DNA of 33,558 nt. Origin: Chloroflexota bacterium. GTDB taxonomy: Bacteria > Chloroflexota > Dehalococcoidia > DSGV01. The stretch's first letter is position 1. Each line of letters starts with the position of its first letter. The notes below the pieces were generated by a model. The model had not been told where the DNA came from. It was given only the letters and a program-made list of their open reading frames with translations, and did not search any database. Of this stretch, positions 31,740 to 33,558 are shown piece after piece. Made by a program: the position numbers and the translations under genes. Location: assembly GCA_021787985.1 (NCBI GenBank), contig JAJYLG010000032.1:1-33558 (forward strand). The letters run 5' to 3'.

Positions 31740-33557
31740 CTAGGCGCGCACCAGGCCGCCGGCCAGGTAGCGCAGCATGAAGTCGTCCTCGCTGCCGGGC
31801 CGCCGCGAGCGCTCGTCCGGCAACCAGAGTCCCTTGCCGTCGATGCCTCCCGCCTCGGCGCGGGTGATGCGGATCAGCGTCTCCTTGGGCACGGTGTTAA
31901 CCGCGTGATTGTCCTCCTCGTAGCCGAAGACGAAGCCCATGAGTCCGAGCTTCTTGTGGAAGAGGCTGTCGGTCTGATGCATGGGCGGCGCCCAGCCGCG
32001 GGTGACGCTCTGCTGGCTGCCGTAGCGGAAGGTGGCCTGGTACCCGGTCTCCGGCGAGAGCGCGAGCCCGTCTGGCCGGGTCTCGTGCGCATGGACGGTG
32101 CGTTCGGTGGCCATCCAGCCGGAATGCTTCATCATCGTGACCTCGTACGGGTAGGACGGATTGATCTTCACGCGCACCATGCAACGCGCCACCTTGTAGA
32201 ACGGGTCGTCCGGCTTCCAGCCGCGATACGGCCGGTCCGAGGCGGGCCCGTCGATCCAGATGTAGTCGCCGTCCTCGATGCCGAGGTCGCGGGCGGCCTC
32301 CGGGTTGACGTGGAGCTGCCAATCGCCGACGCCCGGGCTGCGACGGTCGCGGCGGTACGGGTCGCCGAAGTTGCTGCTCCAGATCAGGTTCCAGTCGACC
32401 ACGGCCCACGACGAGTGGGTGGTGTGCCGCTGCTTCGGGGTCATGCAGTAGAAGCGGTAGCCCTGGTCGAACAGCGGGTTGCGGGTCTGCTTGACCTCGC
32501 TCCACGGCATCTTGACGTTGCGCACCGCACGCAGGTCCGCGTCGGTCGCGTCGAGGGCGATGCCGTAATCCTTTGGTCGGACATAAGGGCTGGAGGAGAC
32601 GATGACGTTGGGAAGGTAGGGTGTCGCTTCGACGGGCTCGCGGTGGGACACCAGGTTCTCGCCGTAGTCGATCGCCTCGGGCAGGTCGCAGTAGCTGTTG
32701 AGCCGGCCGGTGTCGGTGTAGAACGGAATGCTGTCGTGCACCTGTTCGTAGAAGGGGATGCGCGGGTAGGTGCGATACATCATCAGGGCGGCGCCGGGCT
32801 CGCCGTACTTGCCTCGCATGATGTCGTCCACCGTGTAGCCGACCGTGGTGAACGACGCGTCCAGAATGCGTTGGATGTGGACATGCGAGCGCTTCTCGAG
32901 CACGAACTTCCAGTAGTCGGAGCAGCGGCGGTCCTTCAACTCGTCGGCCAGCGCGGCGGCGACCCGCGCGAAGACCATCGGGTCGTCGAGCGTGTCGTAG
33001 AGCGGCTTGATGCCGCCACCGCCCCAGATCTGGAGGAACGGGTTGGAGCAGGAGCCGGCCAGCTCCAGGTCCTGGAACTCGAGCCACGAGTTGACGGGCA
33101 GCACGACATCGGCGTACTCGGCGGAGCCCGTCCACTCGATCTGCTGGTCGATGATCAAGTCAACCTTGGGGTTGACGTTCTTGATGATGTCGTAGTGCCA
33201 CTTGGCAACGTTGAGCAGGTTGGCGTTGTTGTACCAGATGACCTTGGTGGGTGTGGGCATGTGGGTCTTCCCGGTGAAGACCTTGCGTCCCTGCGGCGTC
33301 TCGACGATCAGCGGACGGTCGCCGAAGCCCCAGTAGCCGGGCTCTTCGCCGTGGCCGGTCTCGCGGATGTTGGCGCGCGTGACCTTGGCCGCGGGGTCGA
33401 GCACGGGGTTGAACGGGTCCTCTTTCGTCCAAGCGGCGAGGCCGGGACCGACCCAGGGGGTGCCCTGGAAGATCGCCCCCTTGTAGTTGCCCGCCCAGGT
33501 GTGGCAGCCGGCGCCGCGCTTGCCGATGTTGCCCGTCAGCAGCAGCGGCAGGTACAG
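31740..33557 (-). CDS. nxrA: Nitrite oxidoreductase/nitrate reductase-like alpha subunit, C-terminal part (5' end outside window)
   Basis: The frame is open from the window edge to TAG at 31740 and gives 605 residues, roughly the C-terminal half of an enzyme of about 1,100-1,200 aa. The start lies upstream, and an internal GTG at 33404 is not the start. It begins LYLPLLLTGNIGKRGAGCHT and continues with FTGKTHMPTPTKVIWYNNAN, EYADVVLPVNSWLEFQDLEL, RFYCMTPKQRHTTHSSWAVV, NFGDPYRRD, the MGD-binding domain (about 31900-32430) and RYGSQQSVTRGW. From memory these match the Nitrospira/anammox-type NxrA. The active-site Asp and N-terminal Fe-S cluster lie outside the window, so activity cannot be inferred here. 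Confidence 0.9.
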   Translation of the reverse strand: MYLPLLLTGNIGKRGAGCHTWAGNYKGAIFQGTPWVGPGLAAWTKEDPFNPVLDPAAKVTRANIRETGHGEEPGYWGFGDRPLIVETPQGRKVFTGKTHMPTPTKVIWYNNANLLNVAKWHYDIIKNVNPKVDLIIDQQIEWTGSAEYADVVLPVNSWLEFQDLELAGSCSNPFLQIWGGGGIKPLYDTLDDPMVFARVAAALADELKDRRCSDYWKFVLEKRSHVHIQRILDASFTTVGYTVDDIMRGKYGEPGAALMMYRTYPRIPFYEQVHDSIPFYTDTGRLNSYCDLPEAIDYGENLVSHREPVEATPYLPNVIVSSSPYVRPKDYGIALDATDADLRAVRNVKMPWSEVKQTRNPLFDQGYRFYCMTPKQRHTTHSSWAVVDWNLIWSSNFGDPYRRDRRSPGVGDWQLHVNPEAARDLGIEDGDYIWIDGPASDRPYRGWKPDDPFYKVARCMVRVKINPSYPYEVTMMKHSGWMATERTVHAHETRPDGLALSPETGYQATFRYGSQQSVTRGWAPPMHQTDSLFHKKLGLMGFVFGYEEDNHAVNTVPKETLIRITRAEAGGIDGKGLWLPDERSRRPGSEDDFMLRYLAGGLVRA

Positions 33558-33558
33558 C

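Noticed and set aside
1-33558. CRISPR array, tRNA or rRNA genes, phage integrase
   Set aside because: I saw no regularly spaced repeats, no tRNA-like cloverleaf and no rRNA stretch. The only direct repeat pair flanks the toxin-antitoxin cassette.

Overview
The window is a high-GC bacterial chromosome segment (or metagenomic contig) that looks like Chloroflexota. That assignment is an inference from the mix of genes and their style: tightly packed, mostly short operons, frequent GTG and TTG starts, many lipoproteins, adjacent pdxS and pdxT, and a RAYT/REP pair. No rRNA or tRNA gene confirms it, and both ends of the window cut through genes.

Layout. 3-746 (+): the end of a PCYCGC-motif gene, then a DUF1573-like membrane-anchored protein that reads as a selenoprotein. 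Its in-frame TGA follows a Cys codon and is followed by a bSECIS-like hairpin. 804-2569 (-): an ABC-2 exporter whose permease is frameshifted. 2856-7155: an HSL-family hydrolase, rdgB, folC and a fabF-type ketosynthase. 7170-8647 (-): an acetamidase/formamidase with an extra zinc-ribbon-like insert and a truncated ThiS/MoaD-like ORF. 8807-10596 (-): a second ABC-2 exporter. 10700-11613: a RAYT (REP-associated transposase) gene broken by a nonsense codon, with a REP palindrome inside it and another just upstream. 11660-13423 (+): trmO, an endonuclease-III-like glycosylase and a cupredoxin lipoprotein. 13451-18984: a phosphoesterase lipoprotein, VapBC, a crotonase, an SSI-like inhibitor, a DinB-family protein and an acyl-CoA dehydrogenase. 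18964-19706: a small TumE-like toxin-antitoxin cassette flanked by 28/29-nt direct repeats of the dehydrogenase 3' end; its toxin carries an amber codon. 19806-24041: a methyltransferase, an alpha/beta-hydrolase lipoprotein, apt, pyrE and a JAMM peptidase. 24194-27303: pdxT, pdxS and pncB. 27350-33558 (-): a small ORF, a lipoprotein and the distal part of a nitrite-oxidoreductase-like operon.

How the genes fit together. The minus-strand operon at the right end (alpha subunit, 92-aa protein, beta subunit, TorD chaperone, gamma subunit) encodes a type II DMSO-reductase-family enzyme. From memory, its alpha and beta subunits resemble the Nitrospira/anammox-type NXR more than membrane NarGH. The TorD-like chaperone and the exported haem-b gamma subunit suggest a complex facing the cell exterior. 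PyrE, Apt, PncB and PdxST make nucleotide and cofactor precursors, and RdgB, TrmO and the glycosylase serve nucleic-acid upkeep.

The points most worth following are the candidate selenoprotein beside the PCYCGC protein, the NXR-like operon with its small conserved-looking protein, and the toxin-antitoxin cassette bounded by direct repeats.
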